Source of the DNA: Deltaproteobacteria bacterium
GTDB taxonomy: Bacteria; Desulfobacterota; Desulfarculia; Adiutricales; Adiutricaceae
Assembly (NCBI GenBank): GCA_031264185.1
Contig: JAISEL010000079.1
Coordinates: 1-51,148 of the forward strand
Direction of reading: 5' to 3'
Length of the DNA stretch: 51,148 nucleotides
Part shown: positions 14,374 through 22,864 of the stretch, piece by piece
Position numbering within the stretch: position 1 is the stretch's first letter
Layout: each line of letters starts with the position of its first letter
The notes under the pieces: generated by a model
The model's input: the letters and a program-made list of their open reading frames with translations, nothing else
Told to the model about the DNA's origin: nothing
The model's database searches: none
Made by a program: the position numbers and the translations under genes

Positions 14374-16224
14374 ATGAGTACCTATTGCTCACCGACCTTA
14401 TCCGTTTATAGGTGTTTTGGTTTAAAGGTTGGCTCAGTCAAGCTAGTTGTTTTGGCCTTTTTGGCCTGTCTGGTTTTGATGGGCAACGAGTCTTCCTACA
14501 ATGGCGGACGAATAATTAACTACTTGGATCATTACAATCACATTAAAGTGTCCGCCTCCGCAGCTCAAGCTCTGGAAAGAGGCCAACTGGTTCTTCGAAC
14601 TCTGGAAGACATAAACGAAAACTCGGGCCATGCATTGCATCAGTTCTACTCGCCCGCCTTTTATACGTACATAGGCCTTTGGATCATCATTTCTGGGGAT
14701 CCATTTTCGGGTTATGCCATAGCTCTTTGGACTATGGCGATGTTTGGCTTCATTTATTCCTTTAAACTGGCAAGGTATCTTACCAAATCTGATATAGCCT
14801 CAATAATCGGTGCTTTTGTTTTTATTACCAGCCCGTACTATCTTATTGATAGGGTATTGAAAGTCACGGCGCCAGAGTATATGGCAATCAGCGTTCTGCC
14901 AATGGTTCTTTATTATCAGCTCCGTGTTATGGTCAATCCAAAGGCTTCTTTGGTTATCAAGGCGGTACTTTCTACAGCGTTCCTTTTTTTGATTCATATT
15001 ATTGGAGCTGTCTTTTTTTACTTCTTTTTTGGTATCTTTTGGGGTATATTTTTTGTTTATAATTTTATAATATATAAAAAAATAAAGATATTATGTAAAA
15101 ATTTTCTTAAACGTATGTTTATAATATTTGTTATCGGTGTGGTAGTTTGTTTACTTGATATGGAATATTTTTATCCTATATTATCTGTTCATGATCTTGT
15201 AGTTAAGGATACTCTTGTCGCCAGTTTTCCATTAAACAAGTCTGGTTCTTTAATTAATTTTCTGTCTTTTTTTTGCTTAAGAAATGGACCAGGTCCGAAT
15301 TCTGAAATGGTTTCCGTGGACGGATACCAATTGGGTCTCCTTAATTTTACCGGGCTTGTTGCCTTTATTGTTCTGAACATCCGGAGTCGTTCTTCTTTTA
15401 ATATTCCCATCATAACTTTATCTCTGGGGATATTATATACTATTTTTTATCCAATAATTTTTACAGGTCCATTGAAATTTTTGGATTTCGCCCAGTTTTC
15501 CGTCCGATTTTTGGCGCACCTTCAGGTTCTGGCCATGCTAATGGGAGCCATGGCTCTGGTTACCATTTGGAGAAGAAACCCAGACTTAAAGACCGCTGGT
15601 CAAAAAGTCATGGCACTGATTATTATTTTGTCCTCCCTGGTTTTGGTCCGTCCGTACCTTTATCCGGCAGTCAGTATTCCCGGGGCTCCAATGTTTATCA
15701 CCTCAGAGACACTTCAGATCAATCAAACCTTGATAAATTCAAACAATACTTATATGCGCACTTCGCCGTTGAAGGACCTTCCATATTACGATGAAGATAA
15801 ACTCTTGAAGAGTTCTTATATGAAAAGCTCTTCCGACCGCATTTTTGAAATTGATCTGGCCAGTAACCCTTTGTCTGTTCCCGGTGAGCTTTGCCTGGAT
15901 GTTCTTTATTATCCTGGCTTGATGGATATAGATTTGACTGTAGACGGCCAACCTGTCCGGCCTGAACCTGAGACCTTTTGGGTAAAAAGAGCCCACTTTG
16001 GGACCAGATACAATGAAGACGGAGCCTTCCATGGCCTTAAGTTAAAGAATCTTCCAGAGAAAGGGTCCTTGAAAGTTCGGGTCCGGTTCACCGGTAGTCG
16101 GATGGGCAACTTGGTCAGCGCCCTTACTTTGATTGGACTGGTTTGTTACGGGACTGGCGCCAGAATTTGGCAACCCAAAAGGAATATTGCCTCAAAACAA
16201 CTGGTATCAAAAGGCCAGGCGTAA
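14374..16224 (+). CDS. Polytopic membrane protein, PTPS-related/GT-C-like, paralogue 1
   Basis: 616 aa. A first membrane segment is at about 20-40, followed by an outer loop with SASAAQALERGQLVLRTLED and GHALHQFYSPAFYTYIGLW, the layout of PTPS-related membrane proteins (aqal..Gq..pR, then a fy.P motif) that resemble GT-C glycosyltransferases. About ten further membrane segments follow to residue 430, then a soluble C-terminal domain of beta type with LCLDVLYYPGLMDIDLTVDG, and a last hydrophobic stretch. The substrate is unknown; transfer or flipping of a lipid-linked sugar is plausible. A paralogue follows directly. A block at about 15060-15200 is far more AT-rich than the rest. Confidence 0.65.
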   Translation: MSTYCSPTLSVYRCFGLKVGSVKLVVLAFLACLVLMGNESSYNGGRIINYLDHYNHIKVSASAAQALERGQLVLRTLEDINENSGHALHQFYSPAFYTYIGLWIIISGDPFSGYAIALWTMAMFGFIYSFKLARYLTKSDIASIIGAFVFITSPYYLIDRVLKVTAPEYMAISVLPMVLYYQLRVMVNPKASLVIKAVLSTAFLFLIHIIGAVFFYFFFGIFWGIFFVYNFIIYKKIKILCKNFLKRMFIIFVIGVVVCLLDMEYFYPILSVHDLVVKDTLVASFPLNKSGSLINFLSFFCLRNGPGPNSEMVSVDGYQLGLLNFTGLVAFIVLNIRSRSSFNIPIITLSLGILYTIFYPIIFTGPLKFLDFAQFSVRFLAHLQVLAMLMGAMALVTIWRRNPDLKTAGQKVMALIIILSSLVLVRPYLYPAVSIPGAPMFITSETLQINQTLINSNNTYMRTSPLKDLPYYDEDKLLKSSYMKSSSDRIFEIDLASNPLSVPGELCLDVLYYPGLMDIDLTVDGQPVRPEPETFWVKRAHFGTRYNEDGAFHGLKLKNLPEKGSLKVRVRFTGSRMGNLVSALTLIGLVCYGTGARIWQPKRNIASKQLVSKGQA

Positions 16225-16259
16225 ATGAAAACACCATTTTTCAGGGAAATGGATCAATC

Positions 16260-18101
16260 ATGAACGGCTTTTTTTTCACCAGCCGGTTGACGAGTTCGAG
16301 GATGAATAAACTAAAAACCGGCTGGCAACTGTTTTTTTTGGCGCTGTTGGTTTCTGTGGTTTTATTGGGAGCTGAATCTTTTCAGCATAAAATTCGTCTG
16401 ATCTACAACCCCTCTCTTGACAACAATTTGAAGCTGACCGACAGCGCGGCTCAGGCCATAAGAAAAGGTCAAATTGTACCTCGGACTTTGGAAGGTTTGA
16501 GTGATGATGCCGGTCAGGCTTATCACCAGTTTTTCTCTCCTGGAGCCCACGTATTTACAGCTCTTTTCGTGTTATTGACCAGTGATCTATATTTAAGCCA
16601 TGCTTTGGCTATGCTGTTTTTTTCCATGACTGGATTCATTTATTCCTTCAAAATGGCCAGTTATCTGACCAGGTCAAACATTGCTGCCTTGGTTGGTTCA
16701 TTTATCTTTGTGACCAGTCCATATCTGGCTTCGGAAAGAGTACTAAGAGGAGCGGTGCCGGAATATATGGCCATGTGTCTTCTGCCAATGGTTCTTTATT
16801 TTCAAATTAGAGCATTGGCCTCCGGGAAGTGGGCCGCAGTTGTCAAGGCCATACTGGCCTTGGCCTTCTTGTTTTTATTGTGCTTAAATACAGGAGTAAT
16901 GTTTTGTTTCTTTTTTCTATCGTTTATGCTATTATACCTTTTTTATAATATAATTTATAATAGACAAAGAAAAATTTTTGCGAAGAAATTTTTTAAGAGA
17001 TTGTTTATATTAGCAATTATTTATCTGATTACATTGTTATTAGATGTATATTATTTATATTTAAATGTGAATTATCATGATTTAATGATAAACATTAGGC
17101 AAGCAGGCTCTCCGTTATTAAGTAACTCAGGACAGCGAGCCGCATTTTTTACTCTCTTCAGTATCCGAGAAATGGTCTGGCCTACTGAGTTTTTTCGGTC
17201 CCCTTTTCGTTTTCAGACAGGTTTTATGGTTTTGGTAGGCTTCTGTGGGTTTATTTACCTGAAATTCAGGGATTTCCGATCGCCTTTCGTCTGGCCTATT
17301 ATTTTGACTGCTTGTTGGATAATGTATTTGATCCTTTGTCCGGAAATATTTGGCGGTCCTCTGAATTTTTTGGATTTTATCCCATATTCCGTTCTGTTTT
17401 TATCTCAGTACGAAGTTTTGGGTATGCTTATGGGGGCAATGGCTCTTTCCGCTTTTTGGAGAAAAAATTCTGATTTTACCCCCTCTCTTCGAAAGATCTC
17501 GGCCTTAGGCCTGATTTTGGGTTCCTTGATTTTGGTCTCACCTTACCTCTATCCGGTCACTTTTCTGGAGTCCTATCCGATGTTCGTTAAAGAAAACCAG
17601 GTTAACGCCGTTAAAACTTTAGCTGCCGGTAATAGCTCTTATCTCCGGATTCCGCCCAATTTATTGGATAACTCAGTGGTATTGCCGCCGTTTAAGCCAG
17701 AAGAAAGCCTGAAAGCCGCTAAAATCTTTAATTCAGCCGATCGCCTCTTTGACATTGACTTGGAGAATAAAAGTCCCTCTCTGGGCGGGCCTGGAGAACT
17801 GCATCTGGATGTTCTCTATTATCCAGGTTTGATGCATATAGAGGCAGAGGTCAGCGGACGAAGAATTGATCCGATCATTTCCACCTATTGGCGGTCCCGG
17901 GATTTATTCGGCAACTTCGGAGAGAAGGGAGGGTTTCACGGACTGAAACTGTCGGATTTGCCGGACGCCGGGCATCTGACCGTCAGGGTCCAGTTTGTAG
18001 GCAATCAACCAGCCAATATGGTCAGTCTTATGACTTTGGTTGGTCTTCTGGGCTTTGTCCTGCTCAAAATCGTCCGTAGACGGAAAAATTCAAATGTGTA
18101 A
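16260..18101 (+). CDS. Polytopic membrane protein, PTPS-related/GT-C-like, paralogue 2
   Basis: 613 aa, colinear with the gene upstream: DSAAQAIRKGQIVPRTLEGL, AYHQFFSPGAHVFTALF, VPEYMAMCLLPMVLYFQIRA, many membrane segments, and the C-terminal ELHLDVLYYPGLMHIEAEVS domain. The ATG at 16260 is 35 bp after the first gene's stop, with AGGGAAAT about 10 bases upstream; an internal ATG at 16302 (MNKLKTGWQ) is possible. Like its partner it has an AT-rich block in the middle (about 16920-17090). The two genes are a tandem duplication that has diverged, so they may form a heteromer or use related substrates. A link to the nearby DprE2-like reductase is only positional. Confidence 0.65.
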   Translation: MNGFFFTSRLTSSRMNKLKTGWQLFFLALLVSVVLLGAESFQHKIRLIYNPSLDNNLKLTDSAAQAIRKGQIVPRTLEGLSDDAGQAYHQFFSPGAHVFTALFVLLTSDLYLSHALAMLFFSMTGFIYSFKMASYLTRSNIAALVGSFIFVTSPYLASERVLRGAVPEYMAMCLLPMVLYFQIRALASGKWAAVVKAILALAFLFLLCLNTGVMFCFFFLSFMLLYLFYNIIYNRQRKIFAKKFFKRLFILAIIYLITLLLDVYYLYLNVNYHDLMINIRQAGSPLLSNSGQRAAFFTLFSIREMVWPTEFFRSPFRFQTGFMVLVGFCGFIYLKFRDFRSPFVWPIILTACWIMYLILCPEIFGGPLNFLDFIPYSVLFLSQYEVLGMLMGAMALSAFWRKNSDFTPSLRKISALGLILGSLILVSPYLYPVTFLESYPMFVKENQVNAVKTLAAGNSSYLRIPPNLLDNSVVLPPFKPEESLKAAKIFNSADRLFDIDLENKSPSLGGPGELHLDVLYYPGLMHIEAEVSGRRIDPIISTYWRSRDLFGNFGEKGGFHGLKLSDLPDAGHLTVRVQFVGNQPANMVSLMTLVGLLGFVLLKIVRRRKNSNV

Positions 18102-18455
18102 GACAACCTGACTACTGCTGGGCCGTTTTCTAACTGACGGAACTTATTGCGAAAGACATTAAAATTGTTATAGGCATAAGACCATTTATAGGACCGACGA
18201 TATTATTTTAGTTCATAAATTCCAGAAAAATTAAATCATTCAAGTGGGAGTTGGGGCATTTTTTATGCGATTTTTATTTTTTAGAGCATCAGAAGGCACA
18301 AGATGCTTTCGGTTTTGAATACTGTGCTGGTTTCTGGGGACAGGCCAAAGTTCACTTTTGAATTTGTTTGGGAAATTACAATATAAAGAAACGGATACAG
18401 TTCTTTAATTCAACGGGGTCGGCTTGTCTTGACCTTATACTTGGAGGTGCGGCCC
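18102..18455. other. Intergenic between membrane protein and reductase
   Basis: No gene seen. The only functional signal is GGAGG at 18443-18447, which serves the reductase start. No clear terminator follows the membrane protein gene. Confidence 0.5.
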
Positions 18456-19187
18456 TTGCCATCATTACTGGTTATTGGCGGAACATCAGAAATTGCCAAG
18501 GCTACGGCCCTGGCTTTCGGTCAGGACGGCTGGTCGGTAGAGTTGCTTGGCCGGAATCAGGATAACTTACAAAAAGCCGCCGCCGAACTGTCAGTTAAGA
18601 TGGGTCACGCAACAATTTTGTATCATGCTTTTGATGTCATGGACGGCAATTTCTCTGATTTCTGGAAATCACAGGAAAACAAGCCTGACGCTGTTCTTTG
18701 CTCGGTTGGGCTAGGGTTTGACCCGAAACATTCCCAATACGATCGGAGTCTGACGGAAAAAATATACAGAACAAATTTTTTTAGTTTAGTCTCTATCTTG
18801 GATGTTGTGGCTTCATCTTTTGAAAATAGGGGCTCAGGTTTGATAGTAGGGATAAGTTCTCTGGCCAGTGAATGGAGCAGGGCATACAATTATACTTACA
18901 GCGCGTCCAAAGCCGCTTTAACCGCATACCTGGCCGGATTGAGGCACAAGTTGGCCGACAAGGGAGTCAGAGTAATTACGGTTAATCCGGGTTTTGTCAA
19001 GACTAAAATGATCGAATCTCTTGAAGTGCCTCCTTATTTAATTTCATCGCCTGAGACAGTGGCCAGAGATATTTTAATGGCAGTTAAGAAAAAAAAAGAA
19101 GTTATCTATACGCCAAGAATGTGGCGGTGGATCATCTTTATTCTCAAGATTCTGCCTGAATGGATTTTAAAAAGATTGAAGATATAG
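18456..19187 (+). CDS. Short-chain dehydrogenase, DprE2-like
   Basis: A 243-aa SDR. The nucleotide-binding motif is VIGGTSEIAKATALAF (the GATSGIA-type variant of DprE2-like enzymes rather than TGxxxGIG). Catalytic Ser lies in GISSLASEW and the Tyr-Lys pair in YTYSASKAALTAYLAG, followed by VRVITVNPGFVKTKM. DprE2 reduces decaprenyl-phospho-keto-ribose to the arabinose form in arabinan synthesis; whether this gene makes such a lipid-linked pentose is inference. A TTG start at 18456 is chosen because GGAGG sits 8 bases before it and it removes a nonstandard N-terminal extension. A hydrophobic C-terminal segment (WIIFILKILPEWIL) may anchor it to the membrane. Confidence 0.8.
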   Translation: MPSLLVIGGTSEIAKATALAFGQDGWSVELLGRNQDNLQKAAAELSVKMGHATILYHAFDVMDGNFSDFWKSQENKPDAVLCSVGLGFDPKHSQYDRSLTEKIYRTNFFSLVSILDVVASSFENRGSGLIVGISSLASEWSRAYNYTYSASKAALTAYLAGLRHKLADKGVRVITVNPGFVKTKMIESLEVPPYLISSPETVARDILMAVKKKKEVIYTPRMWRWIIFILKILPEWILKRLKI

Positions 19188-19485
19188 CTGTATAAAATCA
19201 GTAGAGCCAATACAGCAATACAGTTGTTGATGCCTTCGTAAAAAACCAATGTTTTTAGAAGTTGAACTGAAAAAATGTAATGATATCACTTAGTTATAGA
19301 TCTAATTTTCTAGAAAATAGTCTTTTTGCAAGGACATAAGTTGTTGTGCAGTAGAGTGAAATTATTTCTATTTTTCCGCTACTGAAAATATTGAGCATCA
19401 GGCATTTTACTTTTATTTAGAAAGCTCAATGTTCACAACTGACAAATTTTTTACCATATGCATAATGAAATTTTTTACCAGAGTA
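19188..19485. other. Convergent intergenic region
   Basis: AT-rich, between the ends of the reductase gene and hcp; no gene. The hcp terminator lies at its right end. Confidence 0.5.
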
Positions 19486-19526
19486 AAAATAAAGCCGCCT
19501 GTTTCCGGACTGGAAAAGGCGGCTTT
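19486..19526 (-). terminator. Intrinsic terminator of hcp
   Basis: A perfect 10-bp stem (AAAGCCGCCT and AGGCGGCTTT) with a 16-base loop. On the minus strand it is followed by ATTTTTAC. It lies 13 bp beyond the hcp stop. Confidence 0.85.
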
Positions 19527-19538
19527 GGTGTATAAATT

Positions 19539-21038
19539 TTAGCCTGTGATTCTCTTCAAATCATCGGCCGGGCTGCTTATGGGGCCAATATTGAAATTGG
19601 TCACTAAATAGTTCAGAACCCCAGGGGAAATGAAGGCGGGCAGGGTAGGTCCCAGAAGAATATTATTGAGCTTCAGGTAAAGAAGGGTCAGAAGAATTGA
19701 AACTGCCTTTTGCTCATACCAGGAAATAACCAACGAAAGCGGTAATTCATTGACCTCGCAATTCAAGGCTTCAGCCAAAGCTGAGGCAACTTTGATCGCG
19801 CTGTAGGCATCATTGCATTGCCCCATATCTATGATTCTGGGCAGAGGGCCGATCTGACCTAAGTCAAGGCCGTTAAACCGGAATTTGCCGCAGCCCAAAG
19901 TCAGGATAACCGTGTCTTTAGGTGTCATCTTGACAAATTCAGTAAAATAGCTGCGACTCCCTCTGGTTCCGTCACATCCGCCCACCAGAAAAAAATGCCT
20001 GATGGCGCCTGATCTGACAGCCTCAATTATTGTTCCGGCGGCTTTTAATACAGCCTCATGGCCGAAGCCGGTCAGAAACGTGCCGCCTGTCCGGGGTTCC
20101 TGATAACCGGAAAGATCCAGCGCCTTTTTGATGACTGGCCCAAAATTCTTGTCCCGGCCGATATGGACCATCCCGGGGTAGCCTGCGGCTCCGGTAGTAA
20201 AGACCCGGTCAATGTATTCCGGCTTAGGCGGCATGAGACAATTGGTAGTAAAAAGGACAGCTCCGGGGACATTGGCCAGCTCTTTCTGCTGATTAGGCCA
20301 GGCCGTACCGAAGTGGCCTTTTAAGTGGCTGAACTTTTTTAGTTCCGGATACGCCTGAGCAGGCAGCATCTCTCCGTGGGTGTAGATATTGACACCCGTG
20401 CCTTCAGTCTGCATCAAAAGAAGCTTGAGATCCAAAAGATCGTGTCCGCTGACCACGATAAAAGGCTTTGGTTCAATGGTCCGGCTGACTGCGGTCGGCT
20501 CTGGATGGCCGAAGGCCTTAGTATTGGCTTCGTCTAAAAGTTCCATAGCCGAGTAATTGGCCCGGCCGCATTCCATGACAGCAGGCAGAAGATCGTCTGT
20601 GGTTGCATCATTTCGGCCAATAACTGTCAGGGCCCGGTTAATGAAGACAGTAATCTCGGTCACCTCAGCCCCAAGGATCAGGGCATGATAGGCATAAGCG
20701 GCAACTCCCCGAACTCCTAGCAGAAGTAATGTTTTTAGGCTCCGGACATCCTCATCGCCTGACAGGGCTTCGGTCAGGCTAAGGCTGGGCTGGTTGACCA
20801 GACCGGTCAGCCTTTCCAGAGAATCGTCATCGAAGTTCACGTTGGTCAGGGTTGCGAAAAGGGACTTTAAAAGGAGCTTTTCCGGCAGAGAGGCCTGATT
20901 CCTGGCAGCGGCCAGCAGAGAGCCGGTCAGGCCGTCCTGGAGACCGGAAGTTTTGGCCGATTTTCCGCAGACACCGGATTCGGTGCAGCCCCTCCCGCCC
21001 GCTGTCTGTTCACACTGGTTGCAAAACATTTTGGACAT
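19539..21038 (-). CDS. hcp: Hybrid cluster protein (hydroxylamine/NO reductase)
   Basis: 499 aa. The N-terminal cluster motif MSKMFCNQCEQTAGGRGCTE then SGVCGK gives C-x2-C-x8-C-x5-C, the spacing of the deltaproteobacterial [4Fe-4S] form. Later motifs fit the hybrid cluster ligands: TEGTGVNIYTHGEMLPAQAY, FTTNCLMPP, GGCDGTRGSRSYFTEF, LGCGKFRF and LPLSLVISWYEQKAV. The protein reduces NO and hydroxylamine and is a nitrosative stress enzyme in the cytoplasm. ATG at 21038 is chosen (AAGGA 9 bases upstream); the frame extends upstream without support. It is somewhat shorter than the usual 550 residues. It is transcribed away from the Crp/Fnr gene, with shared inverted repeats between. Confidence 0.93.
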   Translation of the reverse strand: MSKMFCNQCEQTAGGRGCTESGVCGKSAKTSGLQDGLTGSLLAAARNQASLPEKLLLKSLFATLTNVNFDDDSLERLTGLVNQPSLSLTEALSGDEDVRSLKTLLLLGVRGVAAYAYHALILGAEVTEITVFINRALTVIGRNDATTDDLLPAVMECGRANYSAMELLDEANTKAFGHPEPTAVSRTIEPKPFIVVSGHDLLDLKLLLMQTEGTGVNIYTHGEMLPAQAYPELKKFSHLKGHFGTAWPNQQKELANVPGAVLFTTNCLMPPKPEYIDRVFTTGAAGYPGMVHIGRDKNFGPVIKKALDLSGYQEPRTGGTFLTGFGHEAVLKAAGTIIEAVRSGAIRHFFLVGGCDGTRGSRSYFTEFVKMTPKDTVILTLGCGKFRFNGLDLGQIGPLPRIIDMGQCNDAYSAIKVASALAEALNCEVNELPLSLVISWYEQKAVSILLTLLYLKLNNILLGPTLPAFISPGVLNYLVTNFNIGPISSPADDLKRITG

Positions 21039-21144
21039 ATTGTTTTTCCTTTTGTCAGGAGTTGGCCGGAAGTAAGACAATGACTTTACGGCCGGATGAT
21101 AAAAAAATTCCGCCTATTTGTCTGAAAAGTTCCAGCCTGAAGAC

Positions 21145-21173
21145 ATAATAAATAGTTAAGTAAAATATTGACA
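21145..21173 (-). promoter_or_regulatory. Putative hcp promoter
   Basis: On the minus strand TTGTCA (21173-21168) and TATTAT (21150-21145), spacing 17. It overlaps the -35 of the plus-strand promoter, so the two would compete for polymerase. The reading is from consensus only. Confidence 0.55.
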
Positions 21174-21196
21174 AGCTCTCCCTAAATCAGTATAAT
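21168..21196 (+). promoter_or_regulatory. Consensus sigma-70-type promoter
   Basis: TTGACA and TATAAT with exactly 17 bases between, a perfect consensus. It would transcribe toward the Crp/Fnr gene, giving a leader of about 180 bases that contains two of the three operator-like repeats. Confidence 0.65.
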
Positions 21197-21215
21197 AAGT
21201 TAAAATATAAAGTAT

Positions 21216-21229
21216 GTTGTAAAAACAAC
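21216..21229. promoter_or_regulatory. Operator-like inverted repeat 1
   Basis: GTTGTAAAAACAAC, a perfect GTTGT-N4-ACAAC palindrome. It matches two more copies in the same intergenic space. Likely the binding site of the adjacent Crp/Fnr regulator; it lies about 85 bp upstream of the predicted hcp start point. Confidence 0.6.
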
Positions 21230-21259
21230 GAATTAAAGGGTCGCACCGAAAGAACTTTG

Positions 21260-21273
21260 GTTGTTTTTTCAAC
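21260..21273. promoter_or_regulatory. Operator-like inverted repeat 2
   Basis: GTTGTTTTTTCAAC: GTTG and CAAC halves at the same spacing as copy 1. Confidence 0.5.
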
Positions 21274-21311
21274 AAAAGAATAAAAATTTTCTATTTCTGT
21301 TAGGTTCCCCC

Positions 21312-21340
21312 TTGACAAATTACTAGAACTATAATAGACT
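21312..21340 (+). promoter_or_regulatory. Putative second promoter of the regulator
   Basis: TTGACA (21312-21317) and TAGACT (21335-21340), 17 bases apart. It ends 38 bases before the regulator's ATG, and operator copy 3 would lie just downstream of the start point. Confidence 0.45.
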
Positions 21341-21358
21341 AAAAAAAACGGCAATTCA

Positions 21359-21372
21359 GTTGGAAAAACAAC
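21359..21372. promoter_or_regulatory. Operator-like inverted repeat 3
   Basis: GTTGGAAAAACAAC, one mismatch from a perfect palindrome. It ends 6 bases before the regulator's ATG, so binding here would block its own transcription or translation. Confidence 0.5.
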
Positions 21373-21378
21373 AGAATC

Positions 21379-22056
21379 ATGGAAATCGGAAATTTTTTAC
21401 CTGACCTCAGCCAATCCCCGTTATTTCGGGGCATTTCGGAAACAGAACTGAGTTCTTTGGTTAAATGCGCCGGGTGTACTTTCAGGTCTTTTAAAAAAAA
21501 CGACCATATTTATCAGGCCGGTGATTTTGTCCGGGAAATCGGTATTGTGGCCATCGGGGGAGTTCGCCTGGTCAAAAATGACGCCTGGGGCAACAGCAAT
21601 TTGATTGCCGAAGTCTCAGTCGGCGAGATGTTTGCCGAGTCTGTCGTCTGCGGCGGGGTCGGTGTCCTGCCTGTCAGCGTTATAGCGGCCAAGGACACTA
21701 CAGTCATGTTCTTTGATTTTCAGCGGATCATCACGACCTGCTCTTCGGCCTGTGTCTTTCACACGATCCTTATTCGGAACATGATCAGTCTCTTTGCCCG
21801 CCGGAACGTCATGCTGGCCGGAAAGATGGAGCACATTACCAAACGGACGACGAAGGAGAAGATTTTGTCTTACCTTTCGGAGCAGTCCAAACTCTCCGGC
21901 AGCAAGAGCTTTAATATTCCTTTCAACAGGCAGGAACTGGCCGATTACCTGTCAGTTGAGCGCAGCGCCTTAAGCGCCGAGATGTCCAAACTAAAGGCCG
22001 GATCTATTATTAATTATAGAAAAAACCATTTTGAGCTTTTAGCGGAGCAGGAATGA
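21379..22056 (+). CDS. Crp/Fnr-family regulator, HcpR-like
   Basis: 225 aa. Residues about 10-125 form a cyclic-nucleotide-binding-like domain (LFRGISETELSSLVK, IYQAGDFVREIGIVAIGGVR, GEMFAES), and residues about 150-220 a winged helix with FNRQELADYLSVERSALSAE as recognition region. It lacks the Fnr cysteine arrangement. It lies divergent to hcp and next to nrfHA, the genomic position of HcpR, which controls hcp and nitrite reduction genes in Desulfovibrio relatives; the function is inferred from context. Three GTTG-N6-CAAC repeats upstream are likely its sites. Effector unknown, possibly haem-bound NO. Confidence 0.85.
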   Translation: MEIGNFLPDLSQSPLFRGISETELSSLVKCAGCTFRSFKKNDHIYQAGDFVREIGIVAIGGVRLVKNDAWGNSNLIAEVSVGEMFAESVVCGGVGVLPVSVIAAKDTTVMFFDFQRIITTCSSACVFHTILIRNMISLFARRNVMLAGKMEHITKRTTKEKILSYLSEQSKLSGSKSFNIPFNRQELADYLSVERSALSAEMSKLKAGSIINYRKNHFELLAEQE

Positions 22057-22187
22057 TGAAAATATCAGTAAAATAATGCTAAGATATATATATTAACAAT
22101 AATATTTTTTAATTGGTTCGTTGCTTTTTGACTTAAAAGTTTAGCTTCTCTTGTTCCGCCGCTTTTCGCTGGCCGCTAGGAGTCTAT

Positions 22188-22772
22188 ATGGGCTCTCGGG
22201 ATAATCTGTGGAAAAATTTTAAGTGGATCTGGCTGATCTGCGGTTTATTCGGACTGGCAGCCGGCTTGGGGGCCTATACCCTGTATGCCTCAAGGTCATG
22301 GGTCTATCTGTCGGATAACTCGGAAGCCTGCGTCAATTGTCACGTCATGGGGTCCTATTACCAATCCTGGGCTAAAAGCTCTCATACGGTCTGGGCTAAC
22401 TGCAATGACTGCCATGTGCCCCAGGATAAGTTTTTAAGAAAATGGGCTTTCAAAGCCACGGACGGGCTGTATCACGCCGCTGTTTTTACCGCCGGAACTG
22501 AACCTCAGGTCATCAGAGCCAGAGAAGGGACACATGAGGTAGTTCTGGAAAACTGTATCCGGTGCCACTCGCCTCTGGTAACCGAGTTCACCAAGATGGT
22601 TCCGGACTATGAGTCGGTTAAAAACGGCGACCGGAAGGCTTGCTGGGACTGCCACCGGGATATACCGCACACCTATGTCTCTTCGGTCAGTTCGATTGTT
22701 TACGGAAGTGTCCCTCTGCCGGCTTCTCCTGTTCCGGACTGGCTAAAGGCCATGACCGGGGAAGGCCGGTAA
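22188..22772 (+). CDS. nrfH: Cytochrome c nitrite reductase small subunit
   Basis: 194 aa of the NapC/NirT type. One N-terminal membrane helix (about residues 12-34) anchors four c-type haem motifs: CVNCH, CNDCH, CIRCH and CWDCH. NrfH oxidises menaquinol and passes electrons to NrfA. The helix is followed by YLSDNSEACVNCHVMGSYYQ, where a Met near the first haem is the usual unusual ligand. nrfA follows 92 bp later in the same direction; a promoter is probably in the 131 bp before the start. Confidence 0.95.
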   Translation: MGSRDNLWKNFKWIWLICGLFGLAAGLGAYTLYASRSWVYLSDNSEACVNCHVMGSYYQSWAKSSHTVWANCNDCHVPQDKFLRKWAFKATDGLYHAAVFTAGTEPQVIRAREGTHEVVLENCIRCHSPLVTEFTKMVPDYESVKNGDRKACWDCHRDIPHTYVSSVSSIVYGSVPLPASPVPDWLKAMTGEGR

Positions 22773-22864
22773 GGAATAACTTATTACATTTCAGCTCTTT
22801 TCTTAGGTCAGATTTTTCGCGGCTTAACCCCTGTTAAATGGGGGGTTACACTTGGGTGACAGTT

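Noticed and set aside
16143-16259. N-terminal extension of the second membrane protein
   Set aside because: It lies within the first gene in another frame; the ATG at 16260 has the better ribosome site and matches the paralogue's start.
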